Shown here: piece by piece, positions 54,919 to 63,056 of the stretch
Position numbering within the stretch: the stretch's first letter is position 1
Layout: every line of letters starts with the position of its first letter
NCBI GenBank assembly: GCA_963779845.1
Contig: CAVZZV010000005.1
Location: 620,001 to 684,000 of the forward strand
Direction: 5' to 3'
DNA: 64,000 bases
Origin: CAVZZV01 sp963779845
GTDB taxonomy: Bacteria; Bacteroidota; Bacteroidia; Bacteroidales; GCA-2748055
Notes under the pieces: model-generated
Seen by the model: the letters and a program-made list of their open reading frames with translations, nothing else
Databases searched by the model: none
Told to the model about the DNA's origin: nothing
Program-made: the position numbers and the translations under genes

Positions 54919-55288
54919 AATAAATTAATTAAAAGCTATGTATGCCCAAACATTAAACTTTCCAAAGGTTTCAACTTTTGTTGCACGATGAAAAAACCGG
55001 GGCTTTTCTTTTTAAATACCTAAATCCGACCCACAATATTTATGCTCTTTATCAAAATCCTTCGTAAAATAGAAAGACTATCCAGACTATATACCCTTTA
55101 CCGACTATTAGGATTATTTTGATCCGGCATCCTATATGGGTATGAACTTCCACAGAGGGTGGGGCATTTAAACATATTCACCTCCTTCATTGTTAGACTA
55201 TTTGTTGAATGATCCAACAAAAACCAATTTCGGATAGAGGGTCTACTGAGTGAGATTTTTGAATCCGAAATCTTAAATACAAAATATT
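54919..55288. promoter_or_regulatory. Divergent intergenic region with a short inverted repeat
   Basis: 370 bp between tkt and the azurin gene, without a credible reading frame. TTTGTTG (55201-55207) and CAACAAA (55215-55221) form a perfect 7-bp inverted repeat 68 bp before the azurin start; it could be an operator. It does not resemble the nirK palindrome. Exact -7/-33 boxes are not evident for either gene. Confidence 0.35.
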
Positions 55289-55744
55289 ATGAAAGCAAAA
55301 ATGAAATATTCCATTCTAATGCTTGGCCTCGCTTTGCTGGCACAAGCTGTACTTTTTGGTCAATCCCGTGAAATTGTCATTGAAGGGCACGACGATATGA
55401 AGTATTCCGTTACAGAAATCAAGGCTAAGCCGGGAGAAAAACTTAAAATCACCTTGAAGTCGATCAGTAAAATGCCTGCCGACGCCATGTCTCATAATTT
55501 CGTTCTGCTTGATAAGGGTACAGATGCTGGCGCTTTTATCAACGATGGAATGAGTTATAAGGACAATGAATACATCTCACCGAATTGGGAAGATGTCGTT
55601 CTGGCAAAGACGGCAATGCTGCCCGGGGGGAAAGCCGAAACAATTAATATCACAACCCCCTCAGAGAAAGGACGCTATACATACGTTTGCACATTTCCCG
55701 GCCATTTTCAGGCAGGTATGAAAGGTGTTTTAATAGTCGAATAA
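55289..55744 (+). CDS. Azurin-family blue copper protein
   Basis: A 151-residue periplasmic cupredoxin with a signal peptide ending near LFGQS. Type 1 copper ligands: His69 (AMSHNFVLL), Cys134, His139 and Met144 (YVCTFPGHFQAGMKG). Length and loop lengths fit azurin rather than plastocyanin. It shuttles electrons and is a plausible donor to the NirK encoded at 5125. It is the first of two same-strand genes, with a beta-propeller lipoprotein 55 bp downstream. Confidence 0.93.
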   Translation: MKAKMKYSILMLGLALLAQAVLFGQSREIVIEGHDDMKYSVTEIKAKPGEKLKITLKSISKMPADAMSHNFVLLDKGTDAGAFINDGMSYKDNEYISPNWEDVVLAKTAMLPGGKAETINITTPSEKGRYTYVCTFPGHFQAGMKGVLIVE

Positions 55745-55799
55745 TATCGGGACTAACTCATTCAATTATTTACAGATTGCTATACAAAAACAAAATAAG

Positions 55800-56690
55800 A
55801 TGAAAGCGTTCCATTCCCTCTTTCTGATTTTTACCCTTACAAGCCTCGTTTCATGCCTGCAAGGGCAGGACAAACAGGTTCAGGGACAGGACCCTCAGCA
55901 TAATAACTCCTTCAGCCTTTTGGAGGCATGGGAAACAGACACTGTTCTTCGCACTCCTGAATCGGTCATTTATGATGAAGGCCATAATTTTCTTTATGTT
56001 TCAAACATAAATGAAAATCCCTCTGAGAAGGACCATAATGGCTTCATAGCCAAACTTGACACCTCAGGGAACCTTGTTCAACTGCACTGGATTGAAGGAT
56101 TGAATGGTCCGAAAGGAATGGGAATTTATGCTGACACTCTTTTTGTGGCAGATATTGATCAACTGGTCCTTATAGACATCGTTCAAAGCAGAATTATTAA
56201 AAAGATCGATGTTCCTGGGGCCAGCTTTTTAAATGACGTGGCTGTTGATCCAAAAGGTGATGTATATTTTTCTGATTCCAATACCGGAATAATCCATGTT
56301 TATTCCAATGGAAAAATTGCTGAGTTTAAGAGTGGACTCGACCGGCCTAACGGACTTTATATTGAAGCCGGGCGGGTCCTGGTTAACGCCTCCAAATCAG
56401 GAGAGGTACTGGCTATCGACAAAAATTCCAAAGAATTTAAAAAGCTGGCTGAAGGCATACCTGGTGGAGATGGCCTCGAATACATTGGCAAACAGGGCTA
56501 TTATATCGTTTCCGCCTGGGCCGGGGAAGTGTATATTATAACTCCTGAAAAAAATGTTATATCCCTGATGAATACCAGGGAGCAAGAGATCAATTCAGCG
56601 GATATTGAATATATCCCTTCCGCAAAACTTCTGTTGGTTCCGACTTTCTACAATAACAGAGTGGTAGCTTACCGTTTAAAGGGGGATTGA
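55800..56690 (+). CDS. SMP-30/NHL-like beta-propeller lipoprotein
   Basis: A 296-residue lipoprotein (LTSLVSCLQG, Cys19) with a six-bladed propeller of the SMP-30/gluconolactonase type: NGPKGMGIYADTLFVAD, LNDVAVDPKGDVYFSDSNTG, RPNGLYIEAGRVLVN. Conserved Asp/Asn at the top of the blades could bind a metal. True gluconolactonase activity is doubtful because the protein is lipid-anchored outside the cytoplasm. Its function is unknown; the position after azurin suggests an envelope role. It converges with sodC, the stops 6 bp apart. Confidence 0.75.
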   Translation: MKAFHSLFLIFTLTSLVSCLQGQDKQVQGQDPQHNNSFSLLEAWETDTVLRTPESVIYDEGHNFLYVSNINENPSEKDHNGFIAKLDTSGNLVQLHWIEGLNGPKGMGIYADTLFVADIDQLVLIDIVQSRIIKKIDVPGASFLNDVAVDPKGDVYFSDSNTGIIHVYSNGKIAEFKSGLDRPNGLYIEAGRVLVNASKSGEVLAIDKNSKEFKKLAEGIPGGDGLEYIGKQGYYIVSAWAGEVYIITPEKNVISLMNTREQEINSADIEYIPSAKLLLVPTFYNNRVVAYRLKGD

Positions 56691-56696
56691 TTTTAT

Positions 56697-57302
56697 TTAT
56701 TCATCAATTCCAATCACTCCGCATGCCACCCGACCGCCTGCATCACCAGTAGGTTGGGATTTTAAATCGTCTTCTCCAGCATGAACGATTATAGCTCTTC
56801 CAAGAATGGAATTTTCGCCATAAAAGCTCATTTTCTCATCCGTGAATTCCAGACTGGCTTTTCCATCTGCACCTGCTGTAATATTGCCCATATCACCCAC
56901 ATGACTAATGGAATCATTCAAGGCTCCATGATCAAGGCCCTGAGGATTGAAATGTCCTCCTGCAGATGTTCCATCAGCTGCTGAACAATTCCCCTTTTCA
57001 TGAATATGGAATCCATGTTTGCCTTCGGTTAAGCCTTCAAGTTCAGCCTTGACCTCGATCTTTCCGTCGCTTTCCGTAAACCAAACGGTTCCCTTTGCCG
57101 AATTCCCTTCTGTGGGATGTAAAACGCAAACAGCCGAAGTGATAGCATTCCCTTCCATCTGCATGTCTGAAGGGGTATTTGAATCGACCACCATACTGTC
57201 AGCGGATGTTTTCTCATATGGATTCGGGTTCTGTCCACAACCTGCCAAAAATAAAAGGAATGCAGGAGCGGCAATTTGAAAAAATGTTGTTGTTAATTTC
57301 AT
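56697..57302 (-). CDS. sodC: Cu,Zn superoxide dismutase, lipoprotein
   Basis: A 201-residue SodC with lipobox FLLFLAGCGQ (Cys22). Copper ligands His99, His101, His117 and His174; zinc ligands His117, His125, His134 and Asp137; disulfide Cys106-Cys194. All are present (GFHIHEKGNCS, SAGGHFNP, HVGDMGN, IVHAGEDD, RVACGV). It removes superoxide at the envelope. A 27-residue linker separates the anchor from the enzyme. Confidence 0.96.
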   Translation of the reverse strand: MKLTTTFFQIAAPAFLLFLAGCGQNPNPYEKTSADSMVVDSNTPSDMQMEGNAITSAVCVLHPTEGNSAKGTVWFTESDGKIEVKAELEGLTEGKHGFHIHEKGNCSAADGTSAGGHFNPQGLDHGALNDSISHVGDMGNITAGADGKASLEFTDEKMSFYGENSILGRAIIVHAGEDDLKSQPTGDAGGRVACGVIGIDE

Positions 57303-57710
57303 AAAACCTCCGTTTTTAATTAATTCCGGTTAATTTTTAAATGCAATAGTCTGCAATATATAAAAAACTGTGCCACAATTCGATTATTTACAATCGGGAG
57401 GAGCCAACCCGATATTACTTTAGCGGCTGACATTATGGAAAGAACATGACTATAGTCAGCATATTTATTGACTTTTACAGGCAATCTACCTTTTCTGTCC
57501 AGGAAATAACAAGTGACCAAAAAAAAAAATATAAACGGACCCGGAATCCCGGGAAGTAAAGTTTTTCTACAAATTGTGTAAACCTGTCACATGCAAGTTA
57601 ATGCATGGAAATAGCACCGGAAGGGGTTTCAAAATGTGGAGAATTTTTTCCTCCAACAGAACAATTACCTGTCAAAGGCATTTTATTATAGAAACCTTAA
57701 CATTAAAATT
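57303..57710. other. 408-bp divergent intergenic region sodC / DJ-1 gene
   Basis: No protein-like frame. It has an 11-base A-run near 57522, and small palindromes such as ATGCA-N6-TGCAT around 57593. The only long frame extends the DJ-1 gene upstream and is not conserved-looking. I see no exact TAnnTTTG box. Confidence 0.3.
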
Positions 57711-58250
57711 ATGGAAAACCTGTCAAATTTTAAGAATAAAAGAATTGCGATCATCGCGGCTGATGGCTTTGAAGAAGCTGAACTTTTCATACCTCTCGAG
57801 GAATTTAAAAACAACGGTGCGACTGTAGATGTTATATCTGACAAGAATTCACTGAAATCCTGGGATAAAAATGACTGGGGCACGAAAATCAAAGTGGATC
57901 TGAAAATTGAAGATGTTAAAGCGGATCAATACGATATGCTTTTAATACCGGGAGGGGTTATCAATCCGGATAAGCTTAGAAGAAATAAAGAAGCCGTGGC
58001 GCTGATCCGCGAGTTCGCGAGAAGGGGAATACTCATAGCATCTATTTGCCATGGACCCCAAATGCTTATTGAAGCCGATCTGGTGAAAGGGAAAAAACTG
58101 ACCTCTTTTTTTTCCATCAGAAAAGATCTCATTAATGCTGGGGCAATCTGGGAGGATAGAGAAGTGGTTCGGGATGGAAGATTCATAACAAGCCGAAATC
58201 CCGATGATATACCGGCTTTTCTTAAATCCATTAATGAGGAATTGGCATAA
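57711..58250 (+). CDS. PfpI/DJ-1 family protein
   Basis: A 179-residue class I glutamine-amidotransferase-fold protein. IAIIAADGFEEAELFIPLE at the start and the nucleophile elbow LIASICHGPQMLIEAD with Cys113-His114 are characteristic of the YhbO/PfpI branch, which includes stress-induced deglycase or protease-like proteins. I place the start at ATG 57711, which gives family length; an upstream ATG at 57636 adds 25 unlike residues. Cytoplasmic. Confidence 0.9.
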   Translation: MENLSNFKNKRIAIIAADGFEEAELFIPLEEFKNNGATVDVISDKNSLKSWDKNDWGTKIKVDLKIEDVKADQYDMLLIPGGVINPDKLRRNKEAVALIREFARRGILIASICHGPQMLIEADLVKGKKLTSFFSIRKDLINAGAIWEDREVVRDGRFITSRNPDDIPAFLKSINEELA

Positions 58251-58298
58251 AATTTACAAAACAGGATAATACTGAATGATTGATGTCCGGGAAAGGCA

Positions 58299-58760
58299 CT
58301 ACTTCTTTTTGAGTTTATTTCCGGCCCAGGCCATTAAGAAATTAATGATCAGTATAAAGATAGTGACGGCTCCCGCGAGATAATATTGATGAAGGGCCAC
58401 AGCAATACCTATTCCTGTAGAAAAAAGGATAGTGGCTGCTGTAGTCAGGAACTTAATCTTGTATTCGCTCTGGATTTGCAGCACAGTTCCAGCCCCGATA
58501 AAACTAACACCTACAATAATGGCCTGAATGATCCGCACCGGGTCTGCTTTGATGATCGCATCGATCCCAAGCCTGCTGTAATGCATAATGATCACTTGTC
58601 CGAGAGAAATCAGCAGGGCAACGGCACCACCTACCAGCATGTTTGTGCGCATACCTGCCGGTTTTTCCCCAATTTCCCGTTCGAATCCAATGATCCCGCA
58701 GAGTACTGAGGCAATAATGACATCCATCATAACCCTCATTTCAATGGAAAATTCAGTCAT
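58299..58760 (-). CDS. MgtC/SapB family membrane protein
   Basis: A 153-residue inner-membrane protein with about four to five helices. The MgtC signature is clear: CGIIGFEREIGEKPAGMRTN, followed by GGAVALLISLG and VGVSFIGAGTVLQ. It lacks the long C-terminal ACT-like domain of classical MgtC, so it is the short form. Family members affect growth in low magnesium and acid tolerance; the mechanism is unclear. Confidence 0.92.
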   Translation of the reverse strand: MTEFSIEMRVMMDVIIASVLCGIIGFEREIGEKPAGMRTNMLVGGAVALLISLGQVIIMHYSRLGIDAIIKADPVRIIQAIIVGVSFIGAGTVLQIQSEYKIKFLTTAATILFSTGIGIAVALHQYYLAGAVTIFILIINFLMAWAGNKLKKK

Positions 58761-58979
58761 ACCATAAATTTAAAAAATTATTACACTCCTGAAAAAACCA
58801 CCTGCCGTTGATGGGAAATTTCCGATAAAATTAATCAAAAAGGGGAGAAAAATACCCAATCTCATCGTACCGGAAGAATGTATATCCTGGCAAAATATAG
58901 AGAGGTTTGGCACTTTTTTAAGTTCACAGATAGGTTTATCTGGGAAAAATGGAACGAGTCGCCCAGGCAATGGGAAGAA

Positions 58980-59141
58980 TCATTTAAATACCTTCACCAC
59001 CAACCAGATTATAAGGGCTATTACAGCCAGTACAATTATAACCCCCACCCATACCCCTGCACTGAAAATAGATTGAACGACCTCACAAGAAGTTAAAAAA
59101 ATCATGAATGTAGCTAAAAGAAAATAGATTGACTTTTTCAT
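58980..59141 (-). CDS. Small 53-aa lipoprotein/membrane protein
   Basis: ATG at 59141 to TGA at 58980. It has a lipoprotein-like signal (MKKSIYFLLATFMIFLTSCE, Cys19), a short FSAGVWVG segment and one hydrophobic helix (VIIVLAVIALIIWLVV) ending in KVFK. The combination of lipobox, helix and basic end is far from random, and similar tiny proteins are frequent in Bacteroidota, where their role is unknown. It lies 219 bp upstream of mgtC on the same strand. Confidence 0.7.
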   Translation of the reverse strand: MKKSIYFLLATFMIFLTSCEVVQSIFSAGVWVGVIIVLAVIALIIWLVVKVFK

Positions 59142-59295
59142 GGAATTGGATTTTGATTTTTTATTTTTGTTACACTGTTTTAAACAAGTCCAATATCATA
59201 CCATTTTTAGTTTTCATTGATCCTTGTTCTTTAAACCCAAAGTTCAATCAATTTTTTTATATTTGAAAGCCAAAAAACCTTAATCCTGTCATATT

Positions 59296-60159
59296 ATGAA
59301 AACAATACCATTCAAAAGTAAATTTTTTCTCCTGGCCACACTGGTCATTTTATTGTTAATTTCCAATGCATGCGAGAAAAAAAATGACAAATTCATCGGC
59401 CTTCAGCTATGGTCGGTCCGCGACGACATCAAAGCCAACCCGGATTCCGTTATCAAAGCGATTGGTGAAATGGGTTACGGTTTTATAGAAGCAGCCGGTT
59501 ATTCCGAGGGTAAATTTTATGGCTATGCACCGGACTCCTTCGCTAATCTGGTGACAGAAAGCGGGATGAAGTTCCTCAGTTCCCATGTAGGTCATAATGT
59601 CCCGGATTCTTCCAATAGGAAAGAAATAATGACCTGGTGGGATCAATGTATCGCCGCACATAAAAAAGCCGGCGTTGAATATATTGTACAGCCTTCCATG
59701 GAAAAAGCAGCCTATGATAGTCTTGAATTGCTTCAGCGTTATTGTGAATATTTCAATGAAATTGGGACAAAATGCAACGAGGCGGGAATCCGGTTCGGCT
59801 ATCACAATCATTCCCGTGAATTTAAGGATCTGGGGGGAAATATCATTTACGAGTACATGCTGAACCATACTGATCCGGAAAAAGTGATGTTTGAAATGGA
59901 TCTTTACTGGGCAGTGGAAGGGGGAGCCAACCCCCTGGACTATTTTAACAAGTTTCCGGGACGATTTGAACTTTGGCATGTTAAAGACAAAGAGGAAGTT
60001 GGTGCCAGTGGGACCATGGACTTCGAAAGTATATTCGCCAATACAGAAAAGGCAGGTGTTAAATACTATATCGTGGAAGTGGAAGAATACAATTTCAGTC
60101 CGCTGGAGAGTGTTAAAAAAAGCCTTGAATTTTTACAGAATGCTGAATACGTAAAATAA
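59296..60159 (+). CDS. Lipid-anchored sugar phosphate isomerase/epimerase-like TIM barrel
   Basis: A 287-residue protein of the AP-endonuclease-2/xylose-isomerase-like barrel superfamily. The lipobox (LLLISNACEKK, Cys26) indicates attachment outside the cytoplasm. Barrel motifs: FIGLQLWSVRDDI, GYGFIEAAGY, RFGYHNHSREF (metal His), MFEMDLYWAVEGGANP (metal Asp/Glu) and LWHVKD, then YIVEVEEY. Family members isomerise or dehydrate sugars or their 3-keto forms; an envelope location suggests acting on free sugars. It is 3 bp upstream of the 46-codon gene. Confidence 0.82.
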   Translation: MKTIPFKSKFFLLATLVILLLISNACEKKNDKFIGLQLWSVRDDIKANPDSVIKAIGEMGYGFIEAAGYSEGKFYGYAPDSFANLVTESGMKFLSSHVGHNVPDSSNRKEIMTWWDQCIAAHKKAGVEYIVQPSMEKAAYDSLELLQRYCEYFNEIGTKCNEAGIRFGYHNHSREFKDLGGNIIYEYMLNHTDPEKVMFEMDLYWAVEGGANPLDYFNKFPGRFELWHVKDKEEVGASGTMDFESIFANTEKAGVKYYIVEVEEYNFSPLESVKKSLEFLQNAEYVK

Positions 60160-60162
60160 CCC

Positions 60163-60303
60163 ATGCAACAGTTCCAGGATGATATCATGAAAAACCGCCT
60201 TGTGATCCAAAAGGTCCATAATGAATTATTGAAAAAAATCGAATCACTTGAGAAAAGAATTGAAATACTGGAATCAGGCAAACCTGATTCCAGCTTAACC
60301 TAA
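60163..60303 (+). CDS. Small 46-aa coiled-coil protein
   Basis: ATG 60163 to TAA 60303, 3 bp after the TIM-barrel stop. One amphipathic helix with heptad-like Leu/Ile (ELLKKIESLEKRIEILE). I do not recognise a family. A perfect 11-bp hairpin is encoded in its last codons. The tight coupling suggests real translation, but a short helical frame could also arise by chance. Confidence 0.45.
   Translation: MQQFQDDIMKNRLVIQKVHNELLKKIESLEKRIEILESGKPDSSLT
60268..60293. repeat. Perfect 11-bp inverted repeat at the end of the small gene
   Basis: CTGGAATCAGG-CAAA-CCTGATTCCAG. The stem is GC-balanced and no T-run follows, so it is an RNA hairpin or Rho-type stop rather than a classical terminator. The next gene starts 112 bp downstream. 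Confidence 0.7.
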
Positions 60304-60405
60304 CCATATGTTTCCAGATTGCCGAACGGGCAATCCCGGAACCCTTTACCATAGCCAATTATTTAAAATTTATTCTCGTTTTAAAATCCTAATTTCCTTT
60401 TCAGC

Positions 60406-61806
60406 ATGAAAATACAATTTATTGGTGCAGCCCGCGAAGTTACCGGGAGTAAACATCTCCTTACAACAGACGATGGGAAGAAAATTCTCTTCGATTGTGG
60501 AATGTTCCAGGGAAAGGGCATGGAAACTCATTCCATGAACATGGATCTCGGCTTCGATCCTTCCACAATTGACCATGTAGTCCTTTCCCATGCTCATATA
60601 GACCATTCCGGGCTCATTCCCTATATCTATAAACTGGGTTTCAGAGGCTCCATTATCTGTACCAATGCCACAAGGGATTTATGTGCCATAATGCTTGCGG
60701 ATTCCGGTTTTATACAGGAACGGGATACGCATACCTTCAATAAAAAAAGAGCCAGAAAAGGACTTCCACCTGTTGAGCCTCTCTACAACAAAGAAGATGC
60801 AGATGCTTGTATGAGCCTTTTTATAGGGGTTCCCTATAACCGTAAATTTCGTATCGATGAAAATACCAAAGTAAGGTTTACCAATTCAGGTCACATGCTG
60901 GGAAGCGGGGTGGTAAACCTGGAATTAAGGAAAAACGGCAGCATTACTTCCATCGCCTACACCGGAGATATCGGCCGTCCTACCAGCCGGATACTTCATT
61001 CCCCTATCCCTTTTCCACAGGCAGATTACCTGATTACCGAAGCCACTTATGGCGACCGACGGCATAAAGATCCGATCAATTCCGAATCGGAATTACTGGA
61101 TATCCTCATTGAAACCTGCGTGGATAAAGGAGGAAAATTAATTATTCCTTCATTCAGTGTTGGCCGTACCCAGGAAATTGTTTATTCACTGAATAATTTT
61201 TATAATCAGCATAGGTTGCCAAAAATAGATATTTACGTAGATAGTCCGCTGGCCCTGAACGCTACCGATATATTCCGGTTGCACCCGGAGTGTTTCAACC
61301 GGGAAATCCTTAAAGTTATTGAAAGAGATCCCGACCCATTTGGTTTTAATTCGCTTTTTTATATCAAAAGAGTGGAAGACTCAAAGAAACTGAACGATAT
61401 TAAAAAACCCTGTGTGATCATTTCGGCTTCTGGGATGATGGAAGCAGGCAGGGTGAAACACCACCTGGCCAATTCCATCTCCAATCCGAAAAACACCGTC
61501 CTTGCTGTAGGATACTGCGCCCCCAATACTCTGGGAGCGAGAATCCTTCGCGGAGACAAGGAAGTTTCCATACACGGTACGGTTTACCCGGTCAATGCCT
61601 CAATACGCCGGCTGGATTCCTACAGCGGACATGGAGATTATAAGGAAATGGCCGATTATATTTCCTGTCAGGACACCTCAAAACTTAGCAAAACTTTCCT
61701 TGTTCATGGTGAATATGGAGCTCAGGTCAAATACCGGGAATATTTAAAGAAACAAGGGTTTGATCAAATTGAGATCCCACAACGGGGCGAGGAATTTCAA
61801 TTGTAA
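60406..61806 (+). CDS. Metallo-beta-lactamase/beta-CASP RNase-like protein
   Basis: A 466-residue cytoplasmic nuclease-like enzyme. Zn-binding HxHxDH is SHAHIDHSG (His62, His64, Asp66, His67); NSGHMLGSG and AYTGDIGRP follow. The beta-CASP insert has IIPSFSVGRTQEIVY, ISASGMMEAGRVKHHL and SYSGHGDYKEM. This set marks the CPSF73/YSH1-like bacterial branch (MBL-fold RNA-processing exonuclease) rather than RNase J. Probable role in RNA turnover. Confidence 0.92.
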   Translation: MKIQFIGAAREVTGSKHLLTTDDGKKILFDCGMFQGKGMETHSMNMDLGFDPSTIDHVVLSHAHIDHSGLIPYIYKLGFRGSIICTNATRDLCAIMLADSGFIQERDTHTFNKKRARKGLPPVEPLYNKEDADACMSLFIGVPYNRKFRIDENTKVRFTNSGHMLGSGVVNLELRKNGSITSIAYTGDIGRPTSRILHSPIPFPQADYLITEATYGDRRHKDPINSESELLDILIETCVDKGGKLIIPSFSVGRTQEIVYSLNNFYNQHRLPKIDIYVDSPLALNATDIFRLHPECFNREILKVIERDPDPFGFNSLFYIKRVEDSKKLNDIKKPCVIISASGMMEAGRVKHHLANSISNPKNTVLAVGYCAPNTLGARILRGDKEVSIHGTVYPVNASIRRLDSYSGHGDYKEMADYISCQDTSKLSKTFLVHGEYGAQVKYREYLKKQGFDQIEIPQRGEEFQL

Positions 61807-61948
61807 AGGAATCACAGACACAGGGGCTCTCCGCCTGATCGAGCCATCCCACCGCCGGGTTCAATGAAATTTTGGAGCTTAAACTTTCTGAGTTTGTAAA
61901 TCAGACCTTTGATTTATTGTGCGAAGTACTAGTAAATTAAATAAACAA

Positions 61949-62845
61949 TTAGTTTTCCAAAGGCAAGGGACAGAAAACAAAATTGGTATATTCTGCCAAT
62001 TTATCTTCCATTGATTCAATAACCTCCCCGTCACTACTTAAAACTTTGGCCACATATCCGAAAGTCTTCATGAAATCGAATGTTTCTTCCGAACTAAAAA
62101 TACTGTTTTCAAGTACATTTTGCGCAATTTCAATCAACAAAACCGGTCTTAAGTTAAGTAATGTCTCCCTCATCCCACGAAGGGCAAATAGCTCAGCTCC
62201 TTCGATATCGATCTTAATAAGGGCTACTTTTTTAATTTTCTTTCTTTTAATATATTCGTCAAGGCTCAATGCCTCGACTTTTTCAGTCAGGCCACTCTCA
62301 CTATCATGAGGAAAAATACTCGACATACCGAGGTTTTTTTGACTGGACAATCTGAGAGTTAACAGATCCTTTTTTTCATGCACAGCATACCTGTTGACAA
62401 AGACATTGTTAAAAGAATTAAGCTGAATGTTTACCAATAAGCGTTTAAAGATATCGGAAACTGGTTCAAAAGCATGAACCTCCCCTTCATCTCCCACCAA
62501 TTTTGCCGCGACAGTACTATAGCAACCGATATTCGCACCGATATCAAAAAACAAATCTCCTTTTTTTAAATTTTTTTTTAGAAAATTGATCCCTTTTTCA
62601 TCATAAATTCCAAGAAAATAGATATGTTGCTGAATCCATTCGTCAAGATCAAGCCTCAGTTTTAAAGTTTTGTCATATTTACTGATGATACTTTGACCTT
62701 TAAAGAAACCGAAAGGAAGAAAAATACGCTTATGGATGCCATAATATCTCTTTCGGAAAAAGGTAAAGCTGAATAACCAGCGCGAGAAAGGTGCCAGAAG
62801 ACCATGTTTAGTGGTCATTTTTTGAAACAATGCAGATTGATCCAT
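61949..62845 (-). CDS. FkbM family methyltransferase
   Basis: A 298-residue protein with an AdoMet-dependent methyltransferase fold. FFDIGANIGCYSTVAAKL is motif I; VHAFEPVSDIFKRLLVNI gives the adenosine-binding acidic residue; ALIKIDIEGAELFALRGM is the FkbM signature. FkbM-type enzymes O-methylate sugars or polyketides, so modification of a surface glycan is plausible. Alone in its transcription unit. N-terminal ~75 residues are helical and basic. Confidence 0.88.
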   Translation of the reverse strand: MDQSALFQKMTTKHGLLAPFSRWLFSFTFFRKRYYGIHKRIFLPFGFFKGQSIISKYDKTLKLRLDLDEWIQQHIYFLGIYDEKGINFLKKNLKKGDLFFDIGANIGCYSTVAAKLVGDEGEVHAFEPVSDIFKRLLVNIQLNSFNNVFVNRYAVHEKKDLLTLRLSSQKNLGMSSIFPHDSESGLTEKVEALSLDEYIKRKKIKKVALIKIDIEGAELFALRGMRETLLNLRPVLLIEIAQNVLENSIFSSEETFDFMKTFGYVAKVLSSDGEVIESMEDKLAEYTNFVFCPLPLEN

Positions 62846-62979
62846 TTTTGGTAAATTCTTTTCAAATATAAATTTTAAATTTTTATTTCAGGTAGAGAAG
62901 ATGGGTAATCTGGAACTGATCTAATAGGGTAAGTTTTAAGAGAAACCCTCTTATCCTTTATAAATTAAAAAATTAGCTG

Positions 62980-62987
62980 TACTTTTG
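62980..62987 (+). promoter_or_regulatory. Candidate -7 box of DEAD helicase gene
   Basis: TACTTTTG matches TAnnTTTG; a TTTA-type -33 lies 19 bp upstream (around 62957-62960). The leader would be about 65 bases. Confidence 0.45.
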
Positions 62988-63056
62988 CAGCCAATTTAAT
63001 TAATCGTTCATTGACTAATTTCAGAAATTCTCTTTGGACAGCTAACATTTTTTATT

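Noticed and set aside
55800..56690. 6-phosphogluconolactonase for the nearby pentose-phosphate operon
   Set aside because: The protein is a lipoprotein outside the cytoplasm on a separate transcription unit, so it cannot act on the cytoplasmic lactone.
57636..57710. 25-residue N-terminal extension of the DJ-1/PfpI protein
   Set aside because: The added residues do not resemble the family; ATG at 57711 gives the usual start.
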